Positions 59,801 to 64,000 of a stretch of 64,000 bases of DNA are shown one piece after another. The stretch covers positions 63,414,607 to 63,478,606 of the forward strand of contig NC_077227.1 of assembly GCF_027887165.1 (NCBI RefSeq), in the 5' to 3' direction. The position numbers and the translations under genes were made by a program. The stretch comes from Monodelphis domestica. Lineage: Eukaryota > Chordata > Mammalia > Didelphimorphia > Didelphidae. The notes under the pieces were generated by a model. That model did no database searches and had not been told where the DNA came from. It saw nothing but the letters and a program-made list of their open reading frames with translations. Positions within the stretch are counted from its first letter, which is position 1. Every line of letters starts with the position of its first letter.

Positions 59801-61711
59801 GGGAATGTGGGTTTGACGATGTCACTTTTTTCTGCAGTAAACTCCATTGGCTCCCTATTATCCTTTAGATTATAAACACAAGTGCCTATTCAAAGCATTA
59901 AATCCTTTTACAATCTGCTCCCACCCTGCCTTTCCAGCTTTATTACACATTATATTTCCTTTCATGCATACTTGAGTTCAGCTAAACTGACCTTTGGATG
60001 GTCCCTTATAAATGACACTCCCATCCTGCTTAATTCTGCTTTTTAGAATGCCTGGCTATCAAGTGCCACCTTACACATTAATGCTTTCCTAACTCTCTCC
60101 AGCCCCCATAGATGATCCTGCCTGCAATCCCCTTCCCCCCACCCCCTGATCTGCTTCCTTGTTTTTTTTTTTAAAACCCTTACCTTCTGTCTTAGAATCA
60201 ATATCATGCATTGGTTCTAAGGTGAAAAGCAGTAAGGGCTGGGCAATGGGGTTAAGTGACTTGCCCAGGGTCACACAGCTAGGTCAGATTTGAATCTAGG
60301 ACCTCCTGGGCCTGGCTCTCAATCTACTGAGCCACCTAGGTGCCCTCTGGTTTCTATTTTACATACACCTATATATGTGCATGTTTTCTATCATTCCTTG
60401 AGATCAAACATTATTTTATTTTTGTCTTGATATTTCTAGGCTTAGCATATAGTAGGCACTTAAATGTTCAATAACTTATTTTTTCTGGGCTTCAGTTTTC
60501 TCAACAGCAAAATGAAGTAGATGACTTCTAAAGTTCTCTCCACACTCTTGATTAAAAAAATGCAAATCAAAACAACTCTGAGGTATCACCTCACACCTAG
60601 CAGATTGGCCAACATGACAGCAATGGAAAGTAATGAATGCTGGAGGGGATGTGGCAAAGTAGGGACATTAATGCATTGCTAGTGCAGTTGTGAACTGATA
60701 CAGCCATTCTGAAGGGCAATTTGGAACTATTCCCAAAGTGCTAGAAAAGTGTGCATGTCCTTTGATCCATCAATACCACTATTAGGTCTGTATCCCAAAG
60801 AGATAAAAAAATGGGAAAGAACCAGTTTGTATAATAATATTTATAGTCACTCTCTTTGTGGTGGCAAAAAATTGGAAAATGAGGGGATGTTTTTCAATTG
60901 GGGAATGGCTGAACAAATTGTGGTATCTGTTGGTGATGGAATACTATTGTGCTATAAGAAATGATGAACAAGATGATTTCAGAGAGAACTGGAAAGACTT
61001 TCATGAACTGATGCAGAGTGAAATAAGCAAAACCAGGAGAACATTATACACAGTAACAGTAATATTGTGGAATGATCAGCTGTGATAGACTTAGGTACTC
61101 CCCGCAATACAAAGAATAATTCTGAAGGACTTCTAATAAAGAATGCTCCCCACCTCCAGAGGAAGAACTGATGGAGTAGGAATATAGATGAAAACACATG
61201 ATCTATCCCTTATTTATTTGGGTATATGTTTGGGGGTTTTGGTTTTATAAGATGAATATCAAATGAATTATAAAAGTGAATAATATGAAAATATGTTTTA
61301 TATGATAATACACGTATAACTCAGATTGAATTGCTTGCCAGCTCCTGGAGAAGGGAAGGAAGAAGGGAGAAAGACAATTTGGATTATATAACTTCAGAAA
61401 ACTCATGTGGAAATTTGTTATTAAAATAAAAATAAATTTTCTTTGAAAAATAATAAAGTACTTTCTGATTTTGACTTTTCTATGACTGTCTCAATTTGTT
61501 TTGTTAAATGCAAAGTTAAGAACTTAATCAAAAGCCCCGCTGCTCAAGATGGAGAGGGGAATTGGAGCACTGTGGCTCAAAGCTTTACCTTTTCTGTCTC
61601 AGCTTCCAGCTGCTGCTTCTGCTTGGTACAGATCTGTCCCACCTTGGCCAGAAGATCATAGGGAGGGATGAAGATACGAGAGCTCAGCAGGAAGGTGAAG
61701 ATATAAGTCCT
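38403..61711 (-). CDS. RASGEF1A: RASGEF1A, 3' eleven coding exons (gene-level entry, N-terminus outside window)
   Basis: RasGEF domain family member 1A is a guanine nucleotide exchange factor. Published family work reports activity on Rap2 rather than classical Ras. In transcript order the exons are 61711-61589, 53754-53617, 48188-47967, 46342-46268, 44801-44709, 43021-42919, 42617-42538, 41551-41360, 40347-40224, 39415-39343 and 38427-38403, joining in frame to 415 residues plus stop. If the protein is 481 residues long, these are residues 67-481. The first two exons carry most of the N-terminal REM module and the rest the CDC25-type catalytic domain (about 205-455), with landmarks CDPLILAQQLTHIE, NWFNCLSMLVATEI, FFIDVARECFNIGNFNSMMA and HHMDPSSNFCNYR. 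RASGEF1B and 1C are paralogues; the residue-level match favours 1A. No defect was seen. Confidence 0.96.
38428..39342 (-). other. RASGEF1A: RASGEF1A intron with a CR1/L3-like LINE fragment
   Basis: GT-AG intron of 915 nt. Nothing was recognised apart from the LINE remnant at about 38745-39250. Confidence 0.85.
38745..39250 (-). mobile_element. CR1/L3-type LINE fragment
   Basis: The + strand reads 'ggcctttgcttggagacctc', 'acttccacccattgctccta', 'aggctaaacatcttcagttc' and 'aacacaatactccagatg', the well-known complement of CR1/L3 3' ends. On the - strand the last words encode a degenerate HLEYCV-like RT end. Very old and non-coding. Confidence 0.7.
39343..39415 (-). CDS. RASGEF1A: RASGEF1A exon (residues about 450-473)
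   Basis: A 73-nt exon between 'gtctttttcag' and donor gtatgc. It encodes (A)LFVASFESEGPENHMEKDSW and KTL, the C-terminal extension after the catalytic domain. Confidence 0.94.
39650..40130 (+). mobile_element. L1 3' fragment, antisense to RASGEF1A
   Basis: A + strand frame (39656-39910) reads [40 protein letters not shown] and SKISRTKRTLF, the very end of L1 ORF2, followed by a 3' UTR with 'gggaagggagggagggagat' and an A-rich tail. It ends less than 100 nt from the donor of the exon at 40224. Confidence 0.85.
40224..40347 (-). CDS. RASGEF1A: RASGEF1A exon (residues about 409-449)
   Basis: A 124-nt exon after 'cttctttatag', ending before the weak donor gtaaaa. It encodes KFWEISRQIHDFLTWKQVEC and PFEKDKKIQSYLLTAPIYSE, the last helices of the CDC25-type domain. 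Confidence 0.95.
40348..41359 (-). other. RASGEF1A: RASGEF1A intron
   Basis: GT-AG intron of 1012 nt with a C10/A9 homopolymer junction near 40391-40409 and a (TG) microsatellite at 40983-41027. Otherwise nothing recognised. Confidence 0.8.
40983..41027. repeat. (TG)22 microsatellite
   Basis: 45 uninterrupted nucleotides of alternating T and G, a potential Z-DNA former, in a RASGEF1A intron about 330 nt from the next exon. Confidence 0.97.
41360..41551 (-). CDS. RASGEF1A: RASGEF1A exon (residues about 345-408)
   Basis: A 192-nt exon in phase 0 at both ends, after 'ttcctacttacag' and before donor gtgagt. It encodes HHMDPSSNFCNYRTALQGAA, SREKIVIPVFNLFIKDIYFL and HTNRLPNGQINFK. IPVFNLFIKDIYFLHK corresponds to the helix that lines the GTPase-binding face in CDC25-type exchange factors. 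Confidence 0.97.
41552..42537 (-). other. RASGEF1A: RASGEF1A intron
   Basis: GT-AG intron of 986 nt. No repeats or genes recognised. Confidence 0.8.
42538..42617 (-). CDS. RASGEF1A: RASGEF1A exon (residues about 318-344)
   Basis: An 80-nt exon after 'ttctcttacag', before donor gtatgc. It encodes (S)GMNLSPVARLKKTWSKVKTA and KFDVLE. The split Ser codon is completed correctly by the preceding exon. Confidence 0.95.
42919..43021 (-). CDS. RASGEF1A: RASGEF1A exon (residues about 284-317)
   Basis: A 103-nt exon after 'tttctttccttcag', before donor gtgagt. It encodes VVKKKQRTRMVEFFIDVARE and CFNIGNFNSMMAII. The N-F-N-S-M block is a conserved structural core of the CDC25-type domain. Confidence 0.96.
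43022..44708 (-). other. RASGEF1A: RASGEF1A intron with MIR-type repeats
   Basis: GT-AG intron of 1687 nt. A repeat of the 'gcacccactgtgtgaccac' type lies at 43905-43990, and a clear MIR-type complement at about 44125-44430 ('ttacagttgaggaaactgag', 'ccagggtcacacagccaata'). The remainder shows nothing. Confidence 0.8.
44125..44430 (-). repeat. MIR-type SINE, complement
   Basis: Well preserved: 'tactatgtgtcaggcactat', 'ttacagttgaggaaactgag', 'cccagggtcacacagccaat' and 'tgctctatccactgtgtgac'. Confidence 0.8.
44709..44801 (-). CDS. RASGEF1A: RASGEF1A exon (residues about 253-283)
   Basis: A 93-nt exon in phase 0 at both ends, after 'cttttatctcacag' and before gtgagt. It encodes CRGDVTKTYTLEAYDNWFNC and LSMLVATEICR. 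YDNWFNCLSMLVATEI corresponds to the conserved 'FN.LS..V..EI' stretch of RasGEF domains. Confidence 0.96.
45184..45382 (-). repeat. Marsupial SINE, complement
   Basis: 'ttctgtcttagaatcaaaac', 'aagtgacttgcccaggatca', 'ggctagatttgaagccagga' and 'actgagtcacctagctgccc'. With the + copy at 45655 it forms a divergent inverted pair in one RASGEF1A intron (44802-46267). Confidence 0.88.
45655..45860 (+). repeat. Marsupial SINE with near-perfect target duplication
   Basis: 'acaggcaggtggcttagtgg', 'ggtcctggattcaaatctga' and 'cccccattgcctagccctta'. The flanks carry 'cctattaatg' (45643-45652) and 'cctattagtg' (45861-45870), one mismatch apart. Confidence 0.9.
46268..46342 (-). CDS. RASGEF1A: RASGEF1A exon (residues about 228-252)
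   Basis: A 75-nt exon, phase 0 at both ends, after 'ccaattccattccag' and before gtgggt. It encodes ERVSNIYPEDLMQIVSHMDS and LDNHK. Several other mammals have Asp where this copy has the first Glu, by recollection. Confidence 0.95.
46343..47966 (-). other. RASGEF1A: RASGEF1A intron
   Basis: GT-AG intron of 1624 nt with one SINE near its middle. Nothing else recognised. The 112-codon - strand frame at 47076-46738 has no family features. Confidence 0.8.
47385..47584 (-). repeat. Marsupial SINE, complement
   Basis: 'caacccttactttccttctt', 'ttaagtgacttgtccagagt', 'gtcagatttgaacccaggat' and 'atgagccacccagctgtcca'. Full length. Confidence 0.9.
47967..48188 (-). CDS. RASGEF1A: RASGEF1A exon (residues about 154-227)
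   Basis: A 222-nt exon, phase 0 at both ends, after 'tttctcttcttag' style acceptor and before the unusual donor gtcagt. It encodes ENGTVKTTITQMTQNLILSL, QFQEIREKFRQPVTDKGTIL and AAQKDILSVCCDPLILAQQL THIEL. It joins the REM module to the catalytic domain; DPLILAQQLTHIEL is the classical start of the RasGEF domain. Confidence 0.97.
48390..48935 (-). repeat. L2/L3-like LINE fragment
   Basis: Pyrimidine-rich 'tctacccaatcctcaagatc', 'tcttaacaaagcttttcctg'-like words and 'ttccttgaagaaaggtgcca' match the complement of L2-type 3' ends. Diverged. Confidence 0.5.
49041..49292 (-). repeat. MAR1-type CORE-SINE, complement
   Basis: 'ttgtcttggcaaagatactg', 'gaatggtttgccatttcttt', 'ttgcagatgaagaactgaag' and 'cccaaggtcgcatagctagt', in the order of marsupial MAR1 read backwards. 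Confidence 0.85.
51141..51390 (-). repeat. MAR1-type CORE-SINE, complement
   Basis: 'gttcagtcattgtccaagtc', 'ccatttgggaattttcttgg', 'agatgaggaaactgaggcaa' and 'cttagggtcacacaaatatg'. Opposite in orientation to the copy at 51886. Confidence 0.85.
51886..52100 (+). repeat. MAR1-type CORE-SINE
   Basis: 'gtgtaaccctgggcaaatca', 'ttgcctcagtctcctcatct' and 'aaatggcaaaccactccagt' followed by 'atctttgccaagg'. It forms an inverted pair with 51141-51390, 500 bp apart in the same intron. Confidence 0.87.
53617..53754 (-). CDS. RASGEF1A: RASGEF1A exon (residues about 108-153)
   Basis: A 138-nt exon, phase 0 at both ends, before donor gtaagg. It encodes AKLKSFTAKIIQLLKEWTEA, FPYDFQDEKVMKELKEITHK and ITQCDE, the end of the REM module. 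The acceptor is remarkable: the intron ends in a pure TC repeat and then AG, with no other pyrimidine tract. Confidence 0.96.
53757..53830. repeat. (GA)37 microsatellite at a RASGEF1A 3' splice site
   Basis: 74 uninterrupted nucleotides. In RASGEF1A pre-mRNA this is (UC)37 running directly into the acceptor AG at 53755-53756, so the repeat is itself the polypyrimidine tract of that exon. Confidence 0.98.
53831..54701 (-). other. RASGEF1A: RASGEF1A intron segment, nothing recognised
   Basis: The start (transcript end) of the 7.8 kb intron 53755-61588. A 114-codon - strand frame at 54343-53999 shows no family features and is probably chance. A-rich tracts occur at 54392-54421 and 54681-54695. 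Confidence 0.5.
54702..54909 (+). repeat. Marsupial SINE inserted into the tail of another SINE
   Basis: An excellent full-length copy: 'gggggcagctgggtggctca', 'agatgggaggtcctagattc', 'ctagctgtgtgaccctgggc', 'ccttaccactcttctgcctt'. The duplication 'aaaactttac' lies at 54692-54701 and 54910-54919. The duplicated bases are the tail of the neighbouring, oppositely oriented SINE. Confidence 0.93.
54910..55100 (-). repeat. Marsupial SINE, complement, adjoining an opposite copy
   Basis: 'ttctatcttagaattgatac', 'ttggttccaaggcagaagag', 'ggccagatttgaacccagaa' and 'cactgagcacctagctactc'. Together with 54702-54909 it forms an almost gapless tail-to-tail inverted repeat. Confidence 0.9.
55105..55265 (+). 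repeat. Old interspersed repeat of the 'ggggttcttaacctttt' type
   Basis: 'taggggttcttaaccttttg', 'agatccctttggtagaaact' and 'ttctcagaataatgttttga' form a pattern seen elsewhere in mammals as a short, ancient, probably DNA-transposon-derived repeat. A related piece lies at 8190-8260. Family not assigned. Confidence 0.5.
55711..55883 (-). repeat. Marsupial SINE, complement, with internal deletion
   Basis: 'aatcccttatcttccatctt', 'gcgggttaagtgacttgaac' and 'ccatctccaggcctggctct'. The part between 'gtgactt' and 'gaaccca' is lost. Flanking 'atgattc' words suggest a target duplication. Confidence 0.82.
56261..56384 (+). repeat. 5'-truncated marsupial SINE
   Basis: Starts at 'tagctatgtgaccctgggcg' and keeps the tail with 'taaccccattgcctaaccct'-like words and 'gatgtatggtaagggttt'. 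'aattggcttc' before and 'atttggcttt' after it look like a slightly diverged target duplication. Confidence 0.85.
56385..57810 (-). other. RASGEF1A: RASGEF1A intron segment, nothing recognised
   Basis: No gene or clear repeat. A 102-codon - strand frame (56848-56540) has no visible family features. 57180-57470 is pyrimidine-rich and may be an L2 remnant. Confidence 0.4.
57815..57985. repeat. Impure purine-rich (GAGA/GACA) satellite
   Basis: About 170 nt made of gaga, gaca and gaaa words with few pyrimidines other than C. Both strands give long low-complexity open frames here (arginine/glutamate-rich on +, serine/leucine-rich on -), which are not genes. Confidence 0.9.
57986..58973 (-). other. 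RASGEF1A: RASGEF1A intron segment, nothing recognised
   Basis: Moderately AT-rich unique-looking sequence with no coding, RNA or repeat signature I could support. Confidence 0.4.
58974..59145 (-). repeat. Marsupial SINE, complement
   Basis: 'cattggttctaaggcagaag', 'aggtcaaatttgaacccaga', 'ccaggcctggctatttatct'. Diverged, with the 'gtgacttgccc' block reduced. Confidence 0.82.
59815..60110 (-). repeat. L2-type LINE 3' fragment
   Basis: 'ccattggctccctattatcc', 'ttagattataaacacaagtg', 'acaatctgctcccaccctgc' and 'ctttccagctttattacac' are the standard complement of an L2 3' end. The best-preserved L2 piece in the window. Confidence 0.7.
60162..60347 (-). repeat. Marsupial SINE, complement
   Basis: 'aaaacccttaccttctgtct', 'gttaagtgacttgcccaggg', 'tcacacagctaggtcagatt' and 'tctactgagccacctaggtg'. 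A small internal deletion removes the 'agtgtctgagg' part. Confidence 0.9.
60549..61449 (+). mobile_element. 5'-truncated L1 (ORF2 C-terminus and 3' UTR), antisense to RASGEF1A
   Basis: 'aatgcaaatcaaaacaactc', 'tcacacctagcagattggcc' and 'ggaggggatgtggcaaagt' open the copy. Split frames then give [49 protein letters not shown] and SEISKTRRTLYTVT. The 3' UTR with 'tccagaggaagaactgatgg' and an A-rich tail ends near 61449, 140 nt from the donor of the RASGEF1A exon at 61589. Several frameshifts make it older than the 11 kb copy. No clear target duplication was found. Confidence 0.9.
61589..61711 (-). CDS. RASGEF1A: RASGEF1A exon, most N-terminal in window (residues about 67-107)
   Basis: A 123-nt exon, phase 0 at both ends, after 'tccccatcttgacag' and before donor gtaaag. 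It encodes RTYIFTFLLSSRIFIPPYDL, LAKVGQICTKQKQQLEAETE and K, the first part of the REM module. It starts with Arg after an expected upstream Asp, so coding exon(s) for about 66 residues must lie beyond 64000. Confidence 0.95.
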
Positions 61712-61973
61712 CTGTCAAGATGGGGAGAAAGAAGAAACATTTCAGTACTTGGTGGAAGTAATTTCCCCAGTGGTGTTGAATAAAGCCCACTTCCCACTTT
61801 CTTATGAGCCTTTTCTGAATCTGGTCCAGTGGTTTCCAAAGGTTCCGTGAGATCTTGAAAGATGTGCCACAGATTTTATGGAACATACATTTGCAACCAC
61901 AGGCCCAGGTTGTTTGACTTTCTCATAGCATGCCAAGATTTCTAGTGGCAAAGAACAATATCATGCCTTAAGC

Positions 61974-61994
61974 AAAAAAAAAAGGGGGGGGGGG
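61974..61994. repeat. A10-G11 homopolymer junction
   Basis: Ten A followed directly by eleven G. Likely unstable and prone to sequencing error; the C11 run on the transcribed sense is unremarkable otherwise. Confidence 0.95.
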
Positions 61995-62157
61995 CGAGAC
62001 ATACTGTCTCTTCCAGTCCACTGATCTTAAAGATAAAGAAACTGAGGCATCAAGATTCAAAATGATTTGGTTAGTGGCAGACCTAGTACAGAACTCAGAC
62101 ATTTTAATTCCTGGTCCAGGGTCTTTTCCAAGTCAGACATACTCTCCCCCAAACTGC

Positions 62158-62342
62158 TTTTTTAAACCTTTTCTTTCTGTCTTAGTAACAACTCCAAGAT
62201 GGAGGGGCAAGGGTTAAGCAAAGGGGATTGAGTGACATACCCAGGGTCACACATCTAGAAAGTGTCCAAGGTCAGATTTGAACCTAGGTCCTCCCAACTC
62301 CAGGTTTTGCACTTTATCCACTGAGCTATCTAGCTGCCCCTA
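62158..62342 (-). repeat. Marsupial SINE, complement
   Basis: 'ctttctgtcttagtaacaac', 'gagtgacatacccagggtca', 'ggtcagatttgaacctaggt' and 'ccactgagctatctagctgc'. Paired in inverted orientation with the copy at 62544. Confidence 0.88.
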
Positions 62343-62543
62343 ACACTGTTAAACAGTTTCACAACTATGATACTAGGTGAAATGATGTTACAAGAACCAA
62401 AAGAAATAATGTTATAAAGTATTAAAAAAGGACAGCATTGTAGCGAGCTTCTGTATCTTTATAGGAACATTCGTTATAATATGTTCATATAGTATACAAC
62501 ATTTAGTTAAATAATACATTACATTTTGTAAAATGACTGCTTA

Positions 62544-62717
62544 GGGACAGCTCAGTGGATTGAGAGTCAGGCCTGGAGATGGGAGATCCTGGGTTCAAAG
62601 TTGACCTCAGACACTTCCTAGATTTGTGACTCTGGGCAACTCACTTAATCCCAACTGCCTAGCCCTGAAATAGATACTCAGCATGGATTCTAAGACTGAA
62701 GGTAAGGGTTTAAAAAA
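62544..62717 (+). repeat. Marsupial SINE
   Basis: 'gggacagctcagtggattga', 'agtcaggcctggagatggga', 'cagacacttcctagatttgt' and a tail ending 'gactgaaggtaagggttt'. The middle 'ttaccactcttctg' block is missing. Confidence 0.88.
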
Positions 62718-63924
62718 TAATAGCATTGTTCAGGGTAACTTTATGTGGAGATGGTGGCACACCACATTGTCTGATGTGAGGCTCTTCCTGTGATGAATTG
62801 AAGTCCTCTTCGGCTATGTCAGTATGTCATCATCAATACATTTTCAAAAGCATGTATTTGACCACAGGAGGCATCCTTTCAAGCATTTTCAAAATAGGAC
62901 CACCTCAGCAGCACAAATGTTGTTTTTCAAGAGCCTGTTAAGTCCACAAAAAAAAAACAAGACTTGTCTTCAGGAAATTTAATGGTGGGGATATGAGAGA
63001 GAGAGAGAGAGTGCTGTTCTGTCTGTGAAAAAGATTTGTCCCAAATGGAGTCCTTCAAATGCCTCATGCATTTATTTAGTTTTGATAATCACGAAGAAAA
63101 TATGTTTTATTTTAATAGAAACAAAGTAAGAAGTGACATAAAACTTAACACTTGTGTTGTTTGGATGCTCTCGAAAGACATATCTGCCCAAAGGACCGTG
63201 CCATTTGGAAAACACTTGCCAGTAGAAAGGGAGCCAGCTACTCTAGCTTATAATGTATAGTGAGACTGTCTGTTGCTTCCCCTTGGGTCCAAAATAGCTA
63301 ATTTAAAAGCAGGCAAGAAAATTTGCATGAAACAAGTTGGACCTAAGATGTATTTCATATTGAGCTTTGCTGTGAACCTCCTACTCATTAGAGCAAGAAA
63401 ACCACATCATGATTGGAGCAAATCTCCCACTCACAGCATCTGATGCCTGCCAATGAGTGTTACCTAGCAACACTTGTTACTTGTTGGGGTAAGGTACAAA
63501 TACCCACTGAAACACCAACAAAACTCTGGGTGACAAGTGGTGAAATGAGTCATCATAAGCGTCAGAGAACTAGGTTTGTAATTAAAAAAAAATAACAAAC
63601 TTGGGAACTTCTGAATTTATTCACCCATGTTTCCATGTTGTACATAGTTCACACAGAACTTCTGCTTTTGATAAAGAACCCTTTGATTTTACAGCTGGGG
63701 TAATTCCCCTTTTTTAGTAACAGGTGTCGAAACAGTGACTTCTCCCTTTTGCTTCTAACTGAACAATATTCAGATGTGGAATCTCACTATGAACGGGATC
63801 ATTAAGCCTTTTTGACCATATAGGGGGGTTTATTTATTTTTATTTTAAGGATAAACCTGAAAAAAGTGAAAGCTGAAACCTCAGGGAGGGCTGGAGCCTA
63901 GAAGATAGCTTTAGTCTAGACTCA

Positions 63925-64000
63925 TTTTGGCAAACCTATGGTGCACATCCCAGAGGGGGCTGTTCTGCTCCCCCCCTCCACTACTCCTGATGTCATTCAA
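63925..64000 (+). mobile_element. hAT-like terminus cut by the window end
   Basis: 'ttggcaaacctatggtgcac' and 'atcccagagggggctgttct' match the outer sequence of Charlie-type hAT elements, related to the ends at 33380 and 34540. The remainder lies beyond 64000. Confidence 0.5.

Larger units (their letters stand above)
61712..64000 (-). other. RASGEF1A: RASGEF1A intron reaching the window end
   Basis: I looked for the preceding exon (expected to end near DYYPD) and did not find it. The stretch holds an A10/G11 junction, two SINEs in opposite orientation, a short GA repeat at 62996-63011 and a hAT-like terminus at the end. 62720-62990 and 63020-63920 show nothing else. Confidence 0.75.

Noticed and set aside
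60549..61449. Target duplication for the L1 copy
   Set aside because: Only short AT-rich matches were found at the edges, none convincing.
61712..64000. Upstream RASGEF1A coding exon
   Set aside because: No segment with a correct donor encodes the expected residues before RTYIFTF, so it is taken to lie outside the window.
1..64000. CRISPR array, prophage, operon or other prokaryotic system
   Set aside because: The window is vertebrate chromosomal DNA with spliced genes and marsupial retroelements; repeats are microsatellites and interspersed elements, not spaced direct repeats.

Overview
This is vertebrate nuclear DNA, almost certainly from a marsupial. It is AT-rich, with split genes, long introns and about two dozen recognisable copies of the tRNA-derived and CORE-SINE families typical of metatherian genomes (the repeated 'ctgtgtgaccctgggcaa' block with an RTE-type tail), plus 3'-truncated L1 insertions. 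There are no bacterial or phage genes, operons or CRISPR arrays. The species cannot be fixed from the window alone.

The window holds two protein-coding genes in convergent (tail-to-tail) order. From 1 to about 18.7 kb on the + strand is the 3' part of CSGALNACT2, the Golgi chondroitin sulfate N-acetylgalactosaminyltransferase 2. Six coding exons (6477-6693, 6978-7079, 9120-9298, 13872-13966, 14641-14722, 16503-16795) encode the last 322 residues and the stop; the N-terminal coding exon lies upstream of base 1. From about 36.4 kb to beyond 64 kb on the - strand is RASGEF1A, a Rap2-directed guanine nucleotide exchange factor. Eleven coding exons between 61711 and 38403 encode the last 415 residues; the first about 66 residues lie beyond base 64000. 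All exon phases join without a frameshift or stop, and all introns are GT-AG. Summed exon lengths fit proteins of 542 and 481 residues if the missing N-terminal parts have the usual length.

The rest is introns and an intergenic stretch of about 17.7 kb (roughly 18.7-36.4 kb) filled with decayed L1, an RT-coding LINE remnant with a SINE nested in it, hAT-like and LTR-like blocks and microsatellites. The two genes are not functionally coupled in any way visible here. CSGALNACT2 acts in the Golgi on proteoglycan chains and RASGEF1A acts on small GTPases at membranes; their adjacency matches, from memory, the human 10q11.21 order.

No undescribed biological system was found. The features most worth a second look are a (TC)37 microsatellite that forms the whole polypyrimidine tract of a RASGEF1A 3' splice site, inverted SINE pairs inside RASGEF1A introns, an L1 insertion with a perfect 17-nt target duplication, a complete internally deleted Tigger element with TA duplications, and a (TA)41 tract about 170 nt before a CSGALNACT2 exon.
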